Shown here piece after piece: positions 47,037 through 54,993 of a stretch of DNA of 64,000 bases; position 1 is the first letter of the stretch, and each line of letters opens with the position of its first letter. The notes below the pieces were generated by a model. The model worked only from the letters and a program-made list of their open reading frames with translations, ran no database searches and was not told the origin of the DNA. The position numbers and the translations under genes were made by a program. Origin of the DNA: Haloarculaceae archaeon H-GB1-1 (GTDB lineage Archaea > Halobacteriota > Halobacteria > Halobacteriales > Haloarculaceae); contig JARUKX010000001.1 in assembly GCA_029688825.1 (NCBI GenBank), forward strand, positions 182,259 through 246,258. The letters are read 5' to 3'.

Positions 47037-47653
47037 ACCTCCGCTTCTCCGGCCGCGAGCTTCGGGACCTCGCGATAGCCTGGCTCGCGCTCGGACTGGC
47101 GTTCACGCTGTTGCAGCATCGCGACCTCCTGTTCGACGCGACGAATCCGCAAGCGCTGGCCGCATTCGCCGAGGGGATGGCGCTGAGCTTGCTGACGGTC
47201 GGCGTTGGCTTCCTCCTCCACGAACTCGCCCACAAGGTCGTCGCCGTTCGGTTCGGCCAGATCGCCGAGTTCCGCGCCGACTACAGCATGCTCTTTCTCG
47301 CCGTCATGGGCGGGCTGGTCGGCTTCCTCTTCGCCGCACCGGGCGCGGTCCACCATCGTGGTCGCATCACGATGCGCGAGAACGGCCTCATCGCGCTCGC
47401 CGGACCGGTGACGAACGTGGTGCTCGCCGTCGTCTTCGCCGTTCCGTGGCTGCTGTTCGGTGGCTACCTCGGCCGCATCGGATCTCTCGGCGTGTTCATC
47501 AACGTCTTCCTCGCGGGCTTCAACATGATCCCCTGGGGCCCGCTCGACGGGAAGAAGGTCCTGCGGTGGAGCAAGCCCGTCTTCGCGGTGACGTTCGTTC
47601 CGACCGCGGGACTGGCCGCACTCCTGATGTTCGGCCTCCCGCTACTCCTTTGA
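47033..47653 (+). CDS. Site-2-protease-like membrane metalloprotease (M50)
   Basis: 206 aa with about five to six transmembrane helices. The zinc site HELAHK is near residue 63 and the second motif NMIPWGPLDGKKV near 165 carries the third metal ligand Asp. It starts with GTG overlapping the TraB stop (GTGA), so expression is coupled. The substrate is unknown. Confidence 0.88.
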   Translation: MNLRFSGRELRDLAIAWLALGLAFTLLQHRDLLFDATNPQALAAFAEGMALSLLTVGVGFLLHELAHKVVAVRFGQIAEFRADYSMLFLAVMGGLVGFLFAAPGAVHHRGRITMRENGLIALAGPVTNVVLAVVFAVPWLLFGGYLGRIGSLGVFINVFLAGFNMIPWGPLDGKKVLRWSKPVFAVTFVPTAGLAALLMFGLPLLL

Positions 47654-47676
47654 AGGGAGGCGACGAGCGTTTTCGT

Positions 47677-48855
47677 ATGCCCGAGTATCGACCGGTTCCC
47701 GAGCGCTACCGCCAGCAACTCCAGCGCTTCGACGAGTACGCCTTCCACATCGAAGACGGCCCCCAGACCCACGACCCCGACGACCTCGACGCCCTCCTCG
47801 GCGACCAGCGCGGCATCTTCGACGGCGAGGACCTGCTGAGCGTCGGCACGCTCGTGGAGTTCGACGCCCGCTTCCGCGGGTCGTGGATCACGCTCGGCGG
47901 TCTCCGCGGCGTCTCGACGCCGCCGGAACACCGACGGCAGGGCTACGTCCGGCAGTTCGCCCGCGAATCCCTCGCGGAGTTCCGCGACCGCGGCGTGCCG
48001 CTGGTCGCGCTCTGGCCGTTCGAGACGTCGTTCTACCGCAACCTCGGCTGGGGGACGTGTCAGAAGTACGTCCGGTACGACTTCCCGCCGCGGGCGCTCG
48101 CGGCCGTGGGCGAGCGCGGCGAGGGTACGTATCGCCAGGTGGGCGAAGCCAACTGGGAGACGGTGCGGGACGCTCACCTCGCCGCCGGCGAGGGGAATAC
48201 GCTCGCGCTCCGGCTGACCGACGACTGGTGGCGACGGCGCTTCGACGGTCGGTCCCCCTACTGCTACGCCTACGAGCGCGACGGCGACGTCGTCGGGTAC
48301 GTCCTCTACACCGTGGAGAGCGACGGCGACGAGTACGAGATGCGCGTCTGGGACCTGTCGGCTGCCGACGCCGACGCCGAGCGAGCGCTGTTCTGGCTCG
48401 TCGCCACCCACGATTCGCAGGTCCAGACCGTCCGGCACTACCGAACGGAGTCGGCGCTTCTGGACCGCGTCGCCGACCCGTCCGAGTTCGAGTGTAGGCT
48501 CGGGATGGGACCGATGGTCCGGATTCCGGACGTCCCCAGTGCGCTCGAAGCCGTTCCAACGCCCGAGCGTGCCGGAGAGGTGACCGTCGGCGTGACCGAC
48601 GACCTCTCACCGTGGAACGACGGCCAGTTCGGGGTCCGGACCGACGGTGAGACGGTCTCGTGTGAGCCAGTGTCAGCGGACACAGCCCCGGACGCGACTG
48701 TGGACGTCACCACGCTCTCCCAGCTCGTCGTCGGATACCACGACGTCGAACGGGCCGAGCGAGTCGGTTCGCTCGCGGTCAGCGACGACGCCACGCGGGA
48801 CGCGCTCGACGCGCTGTTCCCGCCACAGCGGGTCGCGCTGCGGGAGTTCTTCTGA
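47677..48855 (+). CDS. GNAT N-acetyltransferase, Eis-like
   Basis: 392 aa. The N-terminal acetyltransferase has the acetyl-CoA loop GVSTPPEHRRQGYVRQFARE near 88-107 and ETSFYRNLGWG; a second GNAT-like repeat covers about 150-290, and the last 100 residues look like an SCP2-type domain (TVDVTTLSQLVVGYHD). This three-domain order is that of Eis-like acetyltransferases. The ATG at 47677 gives the normal start, 24 bases after the M50 gene. Confidence 0.85.
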   Translation: MPEYRPVPERYRQQLQRFDEYAFHIEDGPQTHDPDDLDALLGDQRGIFDGEDLLSVGTLVEFDARFRGSWITLGGLRGVSTPPEHRRQGYVRQFARESLAEFRDRGVPLVALWPFETSFYRNLGWGTCQKYVRYDFPPRALAAVGERGEGTYRQVGEANWETVRDAHLAAGEGNTLALRLTDDWWRRRFDGRSPYCYAYERDGDVVGYVLYTVESDGDEYEMRVWDLSAADADAERALFWLVATHDSQVQTVRHYRTESALLDRVADPSEFECRLGMGPMVRIPDVPSALEAVPTPERAGEVTVGVTDDLSPWNDGQFGVRTDGETVSCEPVSADTAPDATVDVTTLSQLVVGYHDVERAERVGSLAVSDDATRDALDALFPPQRVALREFF

Positions 48856-48878
48856 CTGATAGCAGGGGGAGCCACCGA

Positions 48879-49085
48879 TTACGTCGTCGAATCACGGCGT
48901 CGTCTGCGGGAGACGGCAACGGCTCCGAACCCGAGAATCGCCAGCGCCGACAGCGCGACGCCGACGGGCCAGAATCCGAGCAGTTTGGCGACGCCGAGCA
49001 CGTATGGAATCACGAGCAGGAGGATGACGACCTGCTGTCGGCGTTCGATTCGGGCGAGTCGAGCCTGGAGGGCAGCGTCGTCCAT
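48879..49085 (-). CDS. Small membrane protein with N-terminal helix
   Basis: 68 aa: a charged helix (AALQARLARIERRQ), two hydrophobic helices (VVILLLVIPYVLGVAKLLGF and VALSALAILGFGAVAV) and a basic tail SRRRRRDSTT. Function unknown. Convergent with the Eis-like gene and divergent from purM. Confidence 0.65.
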   Translation of the reverse strand: MDDAALQARLARIERRQQVVILLLVIPYVLGVAKLLGFWPVGVALSALAILGFGAVAVSRRRRRDSTT

Positions 49086-49181
49086 ACGGTCCCGCCATCG
49101 AACCGGGATGTCATACCGCTCCCGCTCGCCGGGATGAACGCAAACGGTGGCCTTTTGCCCGCGCCCATCCCGCCTGTAGGT

Positions 49182-50186
49182 ATGACCGAGGACGTTGACG
49201 CGGAGGACACGGAGGAGGAGGGACTGACCTACGCCGAGACGGGCGTGGACATCGACGAGAGCGAGGCGGCGACCGCGGCGCTCATCGGTGCGGCCGGCGA
49301 GTTCGAGGGCGACTACGCGGGACTCGTCGACATCGGCGAGCAGTACCTCGCGCTGGCGACCGACGGCGTCGGGACGAAGCTGCTGGTCGCCGAGGCCATC
49401 GACGACTACTCCACGGTCGGTATCGACTGCATGGCGATGAACGCCAACGACCTCATCGCCGCCGGCGTCGAACCCGTCGCGTTCGTCGACTACCTCGCCG
49501 TCGACGCACCGAACGAGGAGACGAGCGAGCAGATCGGTGCGGGGCTTCGAGAAGGCGCGAAACGGGCCGGCGTCTCGCTCGTCGGTGGCGAGACAGCCGT
49601 CATGCCCGACGTCGTCACCGGTCTCGACATCGCCGGCACCTGTGCGGGGCTCGCGCCGAAGGACGCCATCTTCCCCGGAGAGGCCGACCCCGGCGACGTC
49701 ATCGTCGGCTGGCCGTCCTCCGGGATCCACTCCAACGGCCTGACGCTCGCCCGCGAAGCCGTCACGCAGACCCACGAGTACGAGGACGACTTCCCGCCGA
49801 ACCCCGAGAAGACCATCGCCGAGGAACTCCTGACGCCGACGCGCATCTACAGCGAGGTCCTCACGCCGCTGCGGGACAACGACGCCAACGCCGCCGCACA
49901 CGTCACCGGCGGCGGCTGGACGAACCTCACCCGGATGGGCGACCACCGCTACGTCGTCGACGACCCGTTCGACGCACAGGACGTCTTCGCGTTCGTCCAG
50001 GACGAAGGGAACGTGGACGACGAGGAGATGCACCGGACGTTCAACATGGGTACGGGGTTCGTCGCGGCGCTACCTGAGGAGGACGCCGAGACCGTGGTCG
50101 ACGCGACCGAGGACGGACGCATCATCGGACACGTCGAAGAGAGCGACGACGGCGTCGTCGAGATTCGCGGGCTGGAACTCCGCTGA
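49182..50186 (+). CDS. purM: Phosphoribosylformylglycinamidine cyclo-ligase
   Basis: Closes the imidazole ring to make AIR in purine synthesis. 334 aa. Opens LTYAETGVDIDESEAAT, then LALATDGVGTKLLVAEAI, GIDCMAMNANDLIAAG, LVGGETAVMPDVV, PSSGIHSNGLTLAR and AAHVTGGGWTNLTRM. The ATG at 49182 is preceded by an acidic 12-residue tail. The last 45 codons and the following 60 bases are duplicated directly downstream. Confidence 0.95.
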   Translation: MTEDVDAEDTEEEGLTYAETGVDIDESEAATAALIGAAGEFEGDYAGLVDIGEQYLALATDGVGTKLLVAEAIDDYSTVGIDCMAMNANDLIAAGVEPVAFVDYLAVDAPNEETSEQIGAGLREGAKRAGVSLVGGETAVMPDVVTGLDIAGTCAGLAPKDAIFPGEADPGDVIVGWPSSGIHSNGLTLAREAVTQTHEYEDDFPPNPEKTIAEELLTPTRIYSEVLTPLRDNDANAAAHVTGGGWTNLTRMGDHRYVVDDPFDAQDVFAFVQDEGNVDDEEMHRTFNMGTGFVAALPEEDAETVVDATEDGRIIGHVEESDDGVVEIRGLELR

Positions 50187-50246
50187 CGACCGCCGAGCGA
50201 GCCGTGGTGCGCAGCACCACGAACGCGAACGGTCGAAGACCGTGAG
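50052..50246 (+). repeat. Direct repeat, copy 1 (purM 3' end plus downstream DNA)
   Basis: 195 bases match 50359-50553 with seven substitutions counted by eye and no gaps. The repeat covers the last 45 codons of purM, the stop, and 60 bases downstream that include two small hairpins. Offset between copies is 307 bases. Confidence 0.9.
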
Positions 50247-50308
50247 CCGAGCGAGGCGGCTTTTTGGTCCAGCTTTTTCGAGGAGTGGTCCGCTCGATAG
50301 TCGAGCGG
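50204..50308 (+). terminator. Hairpin and T-run cluster after purM
   Basis: Perfect trinucleotide-loop hairpins GTGGTGC-gca-GCACCAC (50204-50220) and ACGGTC-gaa-GACCGT (50229-50243) are followed by two T5 tracts (50261-50265, 50274-50278) and a third hairpin CCGCTCGA-tag-TCGAGCGG (50290-50308). The T tracts probably terminate purM; the role of the palindromes is unknown. The gap 50187-50660 otherwise holds only the repeat copy. Confidence 0.5.
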
Positions 50309-50358
50309 CGGTGCCGCGAGACAGCGAGCGGACCCGACGAGAAAAAGGTGGTTGCGGC

Positions 50359-50493
50359 ACGGGGTTCGTCGCGGCGCTACCTGAGGAGGACGCCGAGACC
50401 GTGGTCGACGCGACCGAGGACGGACGCATCATCGGACACGTCGAAGGGAGCGACGACGGCGTCGTCGAGATTCGCGGGCTGGAACTTCGCTAA
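50359..50493 (+). pseudogene. Duplicated fragment of purM 3' end
   Basis: Encodes the last 45 residues of PurM again (TGFVAALPEEDAETVV onwards to GLELR), with Glu changed to Gly once and stop TAA instead of TGA. It has no start of its own apart from an implausible upstream frame, and no catalytic residues, so it is a remnant. Confidence 0.85.
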
Positions 50494-50553
50494 CGACTGC
50501 CGAGCGGACCGTGGTGCGCAGAACCACGAACGCGAACGGTCGAAGACCGTGAG
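50359..50553 (+). repeat. Direct repeat, copy 2
   Basis: Second copy of 50052-50246. The GTGGTGC hairpin carries one mismatch here (GAACCAC instead of GCACCAC); the ACGGTC-gaa-GACCGT hairpin is kept. Right border 50553, about 100 bases before cetZ. Confidence 0.9.
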
Positions 50554-50660
50554 CGCAGTGAACCGAAGCGGTCGGTCTCGACGGCGTAAAGAAAGCTTAC
50601 GCGGCGTGGGCCGGGAGAAGGCACTCTATAGTTAACCTGTCGTGGGCGGGAACACGGCCC

Positions 50661-51851
50661 ATGAACATCGCTGTTATCGGGTTCGGGAACGCGGGGAGTA
50701 AGATTGCCGACCGATTGATCGCGTACGAAGCCGATACGCAGCGGTCGCTCTGCCGGTTCGCGCTGGCGATCAACTCGGCGACGATCGACCTGGAGAAGCT
50801 GACCGAGATCCCCCCGGAGAACCGCCTGCTCATCGGGCAGACCGACGAACGAGTAAAGGGCCACGGTGCCGGTGCGGATCCGGAGATCGGCGCGGAGATC
50901 GCCCGACAGGACGTTCACGAACTCGAACGCGCACTCGACGGGGTACCGATCCACGCTGTCGACGCGTTCCTCGTTATCGCCGGGCTGGGCGGTGGTACCG
51001 GCAGCGGTGGCGCGCCGGTACTGGCCTCACGGTTGCGCGAGATGTACGAGGAACCGGTCTACGGGCTGGCCATCTTCCCGAGCGAAGACGAGGGCGGGCG
51101 GGCGTCGCTCAACGCTGCCCGGTCGGTGCAGTCGTTCACGGAGTCGACGGACAACCTCATCGCGTTCGACAACGACGCCTGGCGAAGTAGCGGTAATTCA
51201 CTGCAGGGTGGCTACGAACGGACGAACGAGGAGATCGCGAAACGCATCGCGACGCTGCTCGCCGCCGGCGAGTACGACGGGTCGACGGTCTCGGAGACGG
51301 CGATGGACTCAAGCGACGTCCGGCGAACGCTCTCGACGGGCGGCATCAGCACCATCGCCTACGCCCAGAGCGAACTGAACCCGCACACGCGGGAGCAGAA
51401 GGGGCTCCTGTCGCGGTTCTCGGGGAACGGGCGTACCGCCACGAACGGGTCCGGCGGGCCGGACCCGGCGAAGAAGGTCCACGGACTGGTCCGCAAAGCA
51501 GTCCAGTCCCGGCTCACCTGTCCGGCGAACATTCTGAGCGCGGAGCGGTCGCTCATCGTGGTCTCCGGGCCGCCCTCGGAGTTCTCTCAGAAGGGGCTGC
51601 GACGCGCCCGGCAGTGGGTCGAGCGCGAGACGAGCAGTGCGGAGGTGCTGGCGGGCGACGATCCCCGGAAAAACGCCGACCAGCTGTCGGCGGCGGTCGT
51701 GCTCTCGAACGTGACGGAGGTCCCGCGAATCGATCGGTTGCAGGAGCAGGCAGTCTCGGCCCAGGACAACATCGCCGAACAGGAGCAATCGCGGGAGGAC
51801 GAGATACGGGAACTGATCACCGACGACGAGGATCGATTGGATCCGATCTAG
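50661..51851 (+). CDS. cetZ: CetZ tubulin-superfamily protein
   Basis: Cytoskeletal GTPase controlling haloarchaeal cell shape and motility. 396 aa. GTP-binding features: IGFGNAGSKIADRLI (T1), VKGHGAGADPEIGAEIA, tubulin signature GLGGGTGSGGAP near 110-121, and FDNDAWRSSGNSLQGGY. VKGHGAGAD and the absence of an FtsZ-type N terminus place it in CetZ rather than FtsZ1/2. A TATA-like TATAGTTAAC is about 28 nt before the ATG. Convergent with the HTH-CBS regulator, two bases apart. Confidence 0.92.
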   Translation: MNIAVIGFGNAGSKIADRLIAYEADTQRSLCRFALAINSATIDLEKLTEIPPENRLLIGQTDERVKGHGAGADPEIGAEIARQDVHELERALDGVPIHAVDAFLVIAGLGGGTGSGGAPVLASRLREMYEEPVYGLAIFPSEDEGGRASLNAARSVQSFTESTDNLIAFDNDAWRSSGNSLQGGYERTNEEIAKRIATLLAAGEYDGSTVSETAMDSSDVRRTLSTGGISTIAYAQSELNPHTREQKGLLSRFSGNGRTATNGSGGPDPAKKVHGLVRKAVQSRLTCPANILSAERSLIVVSGPPSEFSQKGLRRARQWVERETSSAEVLAGDDPRKNADQLSAAVVLSNVTEVPRIDRLQEQAVSAQDNIAEQEQSREDEIRELITDDEDRLDPI

Positions 51852-51853
51852 CG

Positions 51854-52396
51854 CTACGAGATGTGGCTGGCGATGTCCGCTTCGGTGATGATGCCGATCG
51901 TCTCGCCGTCCTTGACGACGAGGACGGCGGCGTTGTGGTCGAGGTGACCGTCGACTTCGTCGATGGTCGCGTCTGGCTCGACCATCGAGATGGACTGGTG
52001 CATGACGTCAGCGACGGGGAGGTCACCGACGTTCTCCTTTGAGTGCTGGCGGATGTCGCTGTTACCGATGAGTCCCTGGGGGATGCCATCGCGGATGACC
52101 GGGACCTGGGAGTAGCCCGCGTCGTCCATCAGCTGTTTGGCTTCGTGGACGCTGTCGTCGGGTGCGACGCTGACGACGTCCGTATGCATCAGGTCGGCGG
52201 CGCGGAGGATGCCGCCTTCGGCCTCCTCCAGCGCGTTGACGATGCGTCGGAGCGTCGAGAGTCGCGGGTCGACGTCGCCGCCTTCGATACGGGCGATGAG
52301 GGGCTGTGAGACGTCTGCGCGCTCGGCGAGGTCGCTCTGGGTGAGTTCGACCTCGTTGCGCCATTCCCTGAGGTCCTCGGGTGTCGGAAGTTCCAT
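51854..52396 (-). CDS. HTH (Xre-type) transcriptional regulator with two CBS domains
   Basis: 180 aa. N-terminal HTH: LTQSDLAERADVSQPLIARI near 18-37. Two CBS motifs follow: LMHTDVVSVAPDDSVHEAKQ with VPVIRDGIPQGLIG, and VMHQSISMVEPDATIDEV with LVVKDGETIGIITEADI. CBS pairs bind adenine nucleotides or SAM, so it probably senses energy or nucleotide state. It has its own strong TATA box; the target genes are unknown. Confidence 0.92.
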   Translation of the reverse strand: MELPTPEDLREWRNEVELTQSDLAERADVSQPLIARIEGGDVDPRLSTLRRIVNALEEAEGGILRAADLMHTDVVSVAPDDSVHEAKQLMDDAGYSQVPVIRDGIPQGLIGNSDIRQHSKENVGDLPVADVMHQSISMVEPDATIDEVDGHLDHNAAVLVVKDGETIGIITEADIASHIS

Positions 52397-52415
52397 GCGA
52401 ACGGATAACTCTGGG

Positions 52416-52425
52416 TAATATAAAA
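52416..52425 (-). promoter_or_regulatory. TATA box of the HTH-CBS gene
   Basis: TTTTATATTA on the minus strand, centred about 25 nt before the ATG at 52396; leaderless start predicted. Confidence 0.55.
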
Positions 52426-52446
52426 AGCCACCGCTACAGGCGACAC

Positions 52447-52692
52447 TCAGTGGGTGAACACCAGGACTCGATCGGACTCGTGACGGATACAGAAGGGGTT
52501 CGCGGCGTTCGGATCGAACGAATTGTGCCGTTTCTCGGAGATGAACAGGCGCTCGAACGGGCGACGACAGGCGGGACAGCGCAGTCCCTTCTTGTTCCGA
52601 TAGTGGGCAGTCTCGCGCTTCTCGGTGACCAGCTTGAGCGCGTGCCGGAAGTCGTGGACGTCGATTCGGTCCGCGTCGGCCTGGTCTTTCAT
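52447..52692 (-). CDS. Small zinc-finger-like protein
   Basis: 81 aa. Charged helix (VHDFRHALKLVTEKRETAHY), then KKGLRCPACRRPFERLFISE with a CxxC knuckle, and a later FCIRHESDRVLVFTH with Cys and His that could complete a zinc site. This type of small CPxC protein is common in haloarchaea; function unknown. Upstream of the HTH-CBS gene on the same strand. Confidence 0.75.
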   Translation of the reverse strand: MKDQADADRIDVHDFRHALKLVTEKRETAHYRNKKGLRCPACRRPFERLFISEKRHNSFDPNAANPFCIRHESDRVLVFTH

Positions 52693-52783
52693 GCAGGTGC
52701 AATCGGCCGAGAACCCCTTGAGTCGTTGGGTGGATCCGATGGATGACCACCACTATATCCGGCTGGACCGCCAACGGATGAGT

Positions 52784-53194
52784 ATGAGTGACACCGAGAC
52801 GGACGACTTGCCCGAATCGGAAGCAGAATGGCGCGAGCGACTGACCGACGAGGAGTACGAGATCCTCCGCGAGAGCGGGACCGAACCGAAGTTCAGCGGC
52901 GATCTCCTCGACGTGAAAGACGACGGCACGTTCACGTGTGCCGGCTGTGGTGCGCCGCTGTTCCAGAGCGACGAGAAGTTCGAGTCGGGGACCGGCTGGC
53001 CGAGCTTCTGGGACGTCTACGACGAGGGCAACGTCGAGACGGAAGTCGACACGCGCCACGGGATGCGGCGCATCGAAGTGTCCTGCGCCCGCTGTGGCGG
53101 CCACCTCGGACACGTCTTCGACGATGGGCCGGAACCGACGGGCAAGCGCTACTGCATCAACTCCGCCGCGCTGGAGTTCGAGCCGGAGGGGTGA
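52784..53194 (+). CDS. msrB: Peptide-methionine (R)-S-oxide reductase
   Basis: Repairs oxidised methionine. 136 aa. Zinc Cys pairs CAGC and CARC, GTGWPSFWDVY, GGHLGHVFDDGPEPTGKRYC and the catalytic Cys in RYCINSAAL. The ATG at 52784 lies 28 nt after a TATA-like CTATATC; an in-frame ATG at 52778 would add two residues. Confidence 0.95.
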   Translation: MSDTETDDLPESEAEWRERLTDEEYEILRESGTEPKFSGDLLDVKDDGTFTCAGCGAPLFQSDEKFESGTGWPSFWDVYDEGNVETEVDTRHGMRRIEVSCARCGGHLGHVFDDGPEPTGKRYCINSAALEFEPEG

Positions 53195-53240
53195 ACCACC
53201 GGAAGGCTTTTGGGTTTGCTCCCGCCTTTGCTGGCTAGAC

Positions 53241-53870
53241 GTGGTTTCCGCGGATCAAACGGCCGACGACGAGACGGCACCGTCACCTGCGACCCAGCGG
53301 GAATCGGGCGACGAGGGCGTCGCAGACGTTCTCGAACCGGAACTCCTGCTTCCTGCGTTTGCGCGGGGCATCGCCTCGTTCGTCGTCGGGTATCTCCTCA
53401 CCCTCGTCGTCGTGCTCGCGGGGCCGGCGTCGATCCGCGGAGGCCTGGCCGACGTTCCCGCTCTCATCGCCTTCGTCTTCTACGGCGCGCACAACGTCCC
53501 GGTACAGGTCGCCAACCTCGGCGCGATCAACTTCGTCGCCCAGCAGCAGAACCCGTCGACGCCGCTCATCGTGTTCTGGCTGCTCCCAATCGCCGTCCTG
53601 CTGGGGACCGGCGTCGAACTCGGCAGTCGATTCCTCGCCAGGAAGGCGTCTGCGGTCGACCTCGTTACGAGCGTCCTCGCAGTCTCGCTCGGCTACACCG
53701 CCCTGGCGTTCCTCGGAACCTTCGTCTTCCGGACGAAGACGATGTTCGAGGTTTCGGCGAAGCTCTACCTCGGCGACGCCATCGTCTTCGGGTTCGCCTA
53801 CCCGGCGGTGTTCGTCTTGCTGGGGGCGAGCGCGACGATGCTGTACCGCCGAGCCACCATCGACGCCTGA
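53241..53870 (+). CDS. Membrane protein of unknown function
   Basis: 209 aa from a GTG start. Acidic soluble N terminus of about 40 residues, then about five hydrophobic helices near 43-62, 72-90, 112-130, 143-165 and 180-200. No motif recognised; the pattern resembles haloarchaeal DUF membrane proteins. The start is uncertain because there is no nearby in-frame ATG. Confidence 0.65.
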   Translation: MVSADQTADDETAPSPATQRESGDEGVADVLEPELLLPAFARGIASFVVGYLLTLVVVLAGPASIRGGLADVPALIAFVFYGAHNVPVQVANLGAINFVAQQQNPSTPLIVFWLLPIAVLLGTGVELGSRFLARKASAVDLVTSVLAVSLGYTALAFLGTFVFRTKTMFEVSAKLYLGDAIVFGFAYPAVFVLLGASATMLYRRATIDA

Positions 53871-53958
53871 GACTCTCTCGACCGAGATCTCGAACCAATA
53901 ATAAACTCGTTCATAGTTTCACCGACAGCTTTGAGGGATGGCTGCGTAGTCCCGACAC

Positions 53959-54969
53959 ATGCCCGCAGACCGAGACTTCTACCTCCCCGTGGCCGCCCAG
54001 CCGAGCGTCGACACGCTCGTCGAGTACGCCAGCGACGCGGAGTCGCTGGGCTACGACCGCGCGTGGCTCCCCGAGACGTGGGGGCGCGATGCGGTGACGA
54101 CGCTGACCACCATCGCGAACCGAACCGACGAGATCGGTATCGGCACCTCCATCATGCCGATCTACTCCCGCTCGCCTGCCCTCATCGGGCAGACCGCGGC
54201 GACGTTACAGGAAGTCTCCGACGGACGACTCCGCCTCGGTCTCGGCCCGAGCGGTCCGCTCGTCGTGGAGGGCTGGCACGGCGTGGACTTCGAGCGGCCG
54301 CTCCGGTACACCCGCGAGACGCTCGACATAATTCGGTCGGTGCTCGCGGGCGAACAGGTCGACTACGACGGCGACCTGTTCAGTCTCTCGGGGTTCCGAC
54401 TCCGCTGTGACCCGCCGGAACCGACGCCGCCACTGGACGCGGCCGGGATGGGGCCGAAGTCCGTCGAACTCGCCGGTCGATTCGCCGACGGCTGGCACGC
54501 GCTCATGTTCACGCCCGACGGACTGGCGGACAGGCTGGAAGATTTCCACCACGGGGCGGGGCTGGGCGACCGCGACCCCGACGACCTACGCGTCACGCTC
54601 TCCGTCGCGTGCTGCGTCGACGACGAGGACCCAGGCCGCGCGCGTGAACTCGCCCGCCAGCACCTCGCGTTCTACGTCGGCGGCATGGGGACCTTCTACC
54701 GAGACTCGCTCGCTCGGCAGGGGTACGAGGACGAGGCCCACGAGATCGCACAGCACTGGGCCAATCGGGAGAAAGAGGCGGCGATGGACGCCATCCCCGA
54801 GTCGCTGCTGGAGGACCTCGCGGCCGTCGGAACGGCAGCGGAGGCTCGCGAGCGGATGAACTACTTCGCGGACCTCGACGGCGTGGACGCCATCTCCGTC
54901 TCGTTCCCGCGCGGGGCCGACCCCGAGACCATCACCGAGACGGCAGAAGCCGTGGCTCCGGGTCGATAA
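53959..54969 (+). CDS. LLM-class F420-dependent oxidoreductase
   Basis: 336 aa luciferase-like barrel. FYLPVAAQPSVDTLVEYASD and LGYDRAWLPETWGRDAVTTL at the N terminus, IGTSIMPIYSRSPALIGQTA, and RLRLGLGPSGPLVVEGWHG match the F420-binding family. The substrate is unknown. The cofactor would come from the CofD pathway at 16.3 kb. AT-rich DNA (ccaataataaactcg) precedes it. Confidence 0.9.
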   Translation: MPADRDFYLPVAAQPSVDTLVEYASDAESLGYDRAWLPETWGRDAVTTLTTIANRTDEIGIGTSIMPIYSRSPALIGQTAATLQEVSDGRLRLGLGPSGPLVVEGWHGVDFERPLRYTRETLDIIRSVLAGEQVDYDGDLFSLSGFRLRCDPPEPTPPLDAAGMGPKSVELAGRFADGWHALMFTPDGLADRLEDFHHGAGLGDRDPDDLRVTLSVACCVDDEDPGRARELARQHLAFYVGGMGTFYRDSLARQGYEDEAHEIAQHWANREKEAAMDAIPESLLEDLAAVGTAAEARERMNYFADLDGVDAISVSFPRGADPETITETAEAVAPGR

Positions 54970-54993
54970 GCGAGCCGGAAAACCCGACCGCAG

